Assembly (NCBI GenBank): GCA_050697275.1
Contig: JBOGZI010000136.1
Span: 1 to 7,509 of the forward strand
Direction of reading: 5' to 3'
DNA from: JBOGZI01 sp050697275
Lineage (GTDB): Bacteria; Actinomycetota; Thermoleophilia; Solirubrobacterales; 70-9
DNA: 7,509 nucleotides
This document shows, piece by piece, positions 6,162-7,509 of the stretch. The notes below the pieces were generated by a model. The model was not told the DNA's origin, did no database searches, and was given only the letters and a program-made list of their open reading frames with translations. Position 1 is the stretch's first letter; each line of letters begins with the position of its first letter. The translations under genes were made by a program, and so were the position numbers.

Positions 6162-6234
6162 AGCGGATGACGGGACTTGAACCCGCTACCTCCAGCTTGG
6201 GAAGCTGGCGCTCTACCAGGTGAGCTACATCCGC
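6162..6234 (-). tRNA. tRNA-Gly (anticodon CCC)
   Basis: The 73-base gene folds as a full cloverleaf. The acceptor stem is GCGGATG with CATCCGC. The D arm is GCTC/GAGC with loop ACCTGGTA. The anticodon stem is CCAGC/GCTGG with loop TTCCCAA, which places CCC in the anticodon (6199-6201). The T arm is GCGGG-TTCAAGT-CCCGT, with one G-T pair. The discriminator is T, as expected for bacterial tRNA-Gly. CCA is not encoded. It reads GGG codons. No U-rich terminator is seen downstream, so read-through into the DUF3089 gene is possible. Confidence 0.97.
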
Positions 6235-6237
6235 TCG
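6223..6237. repeat. 15-base exact match to the ccmH/argS junction (7295-7309)
   Basis: AGCTACATCCGCTCG at 6223-6237 (the tRNA-Gly 5' end plus three leader bases) recurs exactly at 7295-7309, across the argS stop codon and last codons. Both copies are in the same orientation. Each is explained locally by a conserved sequence, so chance is likely. See the matching finding. Confidence 0.5.
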
Positions 6238-6245
6238 CGCACCCC

Positions 6246-6251
6246 ATTCTA
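6246..6251 (-). promoter_or_regulatory. -10 box (TAGAAT) for tRNA-Gly
   Basis: TAGAAT on the minus strand matches the TATAAT consensus at five of six positions. It would start transcription about five bases before the tRNA 5' end at 6234. No good -35 hexamer lies 16-18 bases upstream. The box sits in the short gap between the divergent tRNA and ccmG genes. Confidence 0.5.
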
Positions 6252-6277
6252 GGTCGGCGGAGGCACCTCTCTAGCCT

Positions 6278-6814
6278 TTGGCGCCGATGAGCACCAGGTC
6301 CTTCGTGGTGGTGATGGCCGTGATCGCGGTGATCGGCCTGCTCGGCTACGGGCTGATCAGCAAGGGCGAGCGAGCCCTGGCGGTCGGCGAGCCGGCGCCC
6401 GACAAGGAGCTCCCCCTGCTCGAGGCCGAGGGGAGCGGAGAGATCGCCGACCACCGGGGCAAGTGGGTGCTGGTCAACTTCTGGGCCTCCTGGTGCGACC
6501 CCTGCCGCGACGAGGCTCCCGCGCTGGAGCGCTTCCACGAGGAACACTCGGGCGAGGACTTCACCGTGCTCGGGGTCAATCTCGACGACGCCAGCGACGA
6601 CGCGCGCCGCTTCGTCGAGGATTTCGGCCTCACCTATCCACAGCTGCGGGACGGCGACGGGCGCGAGCGGCGAGACGCCTACGGGATGACGGGCTTCCCC
6701 GAGTCCTTCCTGGTCGATCCGGAGGGCCGCATCGCGCTGATCCGTCGCGGCCCGGTGGACGACGCCTTCCTCCGCGAGGAGGTCGAGCCGCTGCTCGCGG
6801 CCCGGGACTCATGA
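6278..6814 (+). CDS. ccmG: CcmG/TlpA-type membrane-anchored thiol-disulfide protein
   Basis: This protein likely reduces disulfides in apocytochrome c or CcmH on the outer face of the membrane so that heme can be attached. The 178 residues comprise an uncleaved N-terminal anchor (about 8-27) and a TlpA-like thioredoxin domain (about 36-175). Landmarks are GEPAPDKELP (37-46), the active site VNFWASWCDPCRDEAPAL (66-83) with Cys73 and Cys76, and TGFPESFLVDPEGRI (138-152) carrying the cis-Pro141. The first start in frame is a TTG at 6278. An ATG three codons later (6287) is an equally good candidate and would give 175 residues. GGCGGAGG (6256-6263) is rather far from both, and TAGCCT (6272-6277) could be a -10 box giving a near-leaderless mRNA. 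The four-base ATGA overlap with ccmH supports a CcmG role. By sequence alone it could also be called ResA-like. Confidence 0.9.
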   Translation: MAPMSTRSFVVVMAVIAVIGLLGYGLISKGERALAVGEPAPDKELPLLEAEGSGEIADHRGKWVLVNFWASWCDPCRDEAPALERFHEEHSGEDFTVLGVNLDDASDDARRFVEDFGLTYPQLRDGDGRERRDAYGMTGFPESFLVDPEGRIALIRRGPVDDAFLREEVEPLLAARDS

Positions 6815-7296
6815 TGAAGCTCGCCTCCCGCTTTCTCCGCATCGGCATGCGCACCGCGCTGATCGCCGCCTCGGCCCTCCTGCTCGGTGCCCCGGCGGCC
6901 GGCGCCCAGGAGCCCGAGCCGCGCGCCAGCCTGCCCGACATCGAGGACGAGGTGATGTGCCCGATCTGCGGGACGCTGCTGGAGCTCTCCCAGGCCCCGC
7001 AGGCGGAGCGCCAGCGGGCGCTGATCCGCCGGCTGATCGCGGAGGGGCGCGACAAGGAGGAGATCAAGGAGGCGCTGGTGGCCGAGTACGGCGAGGAGGT
7101 GCTGGCCGTGCCGGAGTCGTCCGGGTTCGACGCCACGAACTGGCTGGTCCCGGTGGCCGGGCTCGGCCTCGCCCTGGTCGGCCTCGCCTTCGGCGTGGCG
7201 GCGCTGCGCCGGCGCCGGGCCGCCCCGGAGCCGGAGCCGCTCTCGCACGAGGAGCGCGGGCGGCTCGACGCGGATCTGCGCCGCTACGACCTCTAG
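6811..7296 (+). CDS. ccmH: Cytochrome c maturation protein CcmH
   Basis: CcmH is the thiol oxidoreductase partner of CcmF and CcmG that holds or reduces the apocytochrome CXXCH cysteines. The 161-residue protein has a signal peptide or anchor (about 1-32, ending PAAGAQ). The CcmH core is EVMCPICGTLLELSQAPQAE (47-66), with redox Cys50 and Cys53. It is followed by the helical stretch LIRRLIAEGRDKEEIKEALVAEYGEEVLAVP, typical of the family. A second membrane helix (about 111-132) and a short Arg- and Glu-rich cytoplasmic tail complete it. There is no C-terminal TPR domain, so this is the short form. The ATG at 6811 overlaps the ccmG stop as ATGA, which implies coupled translation. A second ATG directly follows it. 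The stop codon abuts that of the convergent argS gene with no spacer, so no terminator separates them. Confidence 0.93.
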   Translation: MMKLASRFLRIGMRTALIAASALLLGAPAAGAQEPEPRASLPDIEDEVMCPICGTLLELSQAPQAERQRALIRRLIAEGRDKEEIKEALVAEYGEEVLAVPESSGFDATNWLVPVAGLGLALVGLAFGVAALRRRRAAPEPEPLSHEERGRLDADLRRYDL

Positions 7297-7509
7297 CTAC
7301 ATCCGCTCGGGGGCGGAGATGCCGAGCAGCCCGAGGGTGCGGGCGATCGCCCGCATGGTGAGCAGGCAGAGGCCCAGCCGGGAGTCCTCGACGCCCGCGC
7401 CCTCGGCCCCGATCACCTTGCAGTCCCGGTAAAAGGCGTGAAAGTCGGCGGCGAGCGCGGTCGCGTAGGCGCAGAGCCGGTGCGGCGCGCGCCGCTCGGC
7501 CGCCTCGGC
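7297..7509 (-). CDS. argS: Arginyl-tRNA synthetase, C-terminal part (5' end beyond window)
   Basis: ArgS charges tRNA-Arg with arginine in the cytoplasm. Only the last 70 codons are visible, and they belong to the C-terminal helical anticodon-binding (DALR) domain. Landmarks are RRAPHRLCAYATALAADFHAFYRDC, the middle RLGLCLLTMRAIARTLGLLGI, and the ending SAPERM followed by TAG. The closing L-x-LLGI-x-APERM is highly typical of bacterial ArgS. The reading frame is open to the right edge. This housekeeping gene converges on ccmH. Confidence 0.95.
   Translation of the reverse strand, partial: AEAAERRAPHRLCAYATALAADFHAFYRDCKVIGAEGAGVEDSRLGLCLLTMRAIARTLGLLGISAPERM

Noticed and set aside
3161..6234. 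Possible genomic island inserted at the 3' end of tRNA-Gly
   Set aside because: The four middle genes do lie on the tRNA's 3' side, but I found no repeat of the tRNA 3' end near 3165, no integrase, and no clear change in base composition.
6463..6810. N-terminal extension of ccmH running back through ccmG in another frame
   Set aside because: The extension is Arg/Gly-rich shadow of ccmG. The ATG at 6811 gives a proper signal peptide and the ATGA overlap.

Overview
This is a compact, very GC-rich stretch of chromosome with the look of a deep-branching actinobacterium, most plausibly class Thermoleophilia (for example Solirubrobacterales). That is an inference from the GC-rich third codon positions, GTG and TTG starts, TAnnnT-type -10 boxes, a lipoprotein with a classical lipobox, and a System I (Ccm) cytochrome c maturation set with a Cys-type CcmE. 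No marker gene in the window fixes the taxonomy. There is no gene-free stretch longer than about 110 bases.

Left block (1-3095, minus strand). One run of tightly packed genes reads ccmE, ccmF, a small CcmI-like protein, then secG, which is cut by the window edge. CcmE carries heme in the periplasm. CcmF is the large membrane heme lyase, with its WWD domain and all four expected histidines. ccmE and ccmF overlap by four bases (GTGA). ccmE appears to be transcribed as a leaderless mRNA.

Middle block (3161-6234). Divergent from ccmE, a promoter drives a small coiled-coil lipoprotein and an RfbF-type glucose-1-phosphate cytidylyltransferase. Converging on these from the right are a secreted DUF3089 alpha/beta-hydrolase-like protein and a SnoaL-like (NTF2-fold) protein, both downstream of tRNA-Gly(CCC) on the same strand. 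None of the four proteins has an obvious part in cytochrome maturation.

Right block (6278-7509). On the plus strand, a membrane-anchored TlpA/CcmG-type thiol-disulfide protein overlaps by ATGA with CcmH. Together they would keep apocytochrome cysteines reduced for heme attachment. CcmH ends exactly where the convergent arginyl-tRNA synthetase gene (argS, C-terminal 70 codons only) ends.

The Ccm functions here are therefore split into two oppositely oriented operons about 3.2 kb apart. The heme exporter and loader genes (ccmA, ccmB, ccmC, ccmD) are not in the window. The most notable observation is CcmE: the heme-binding His and its partner Tyr of the classical motif are replaced by Cys and Phe (CPSKF). 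I saw no CRISPR array, transposase, integrase or phage gene, and no clearly new defence or mobile system.
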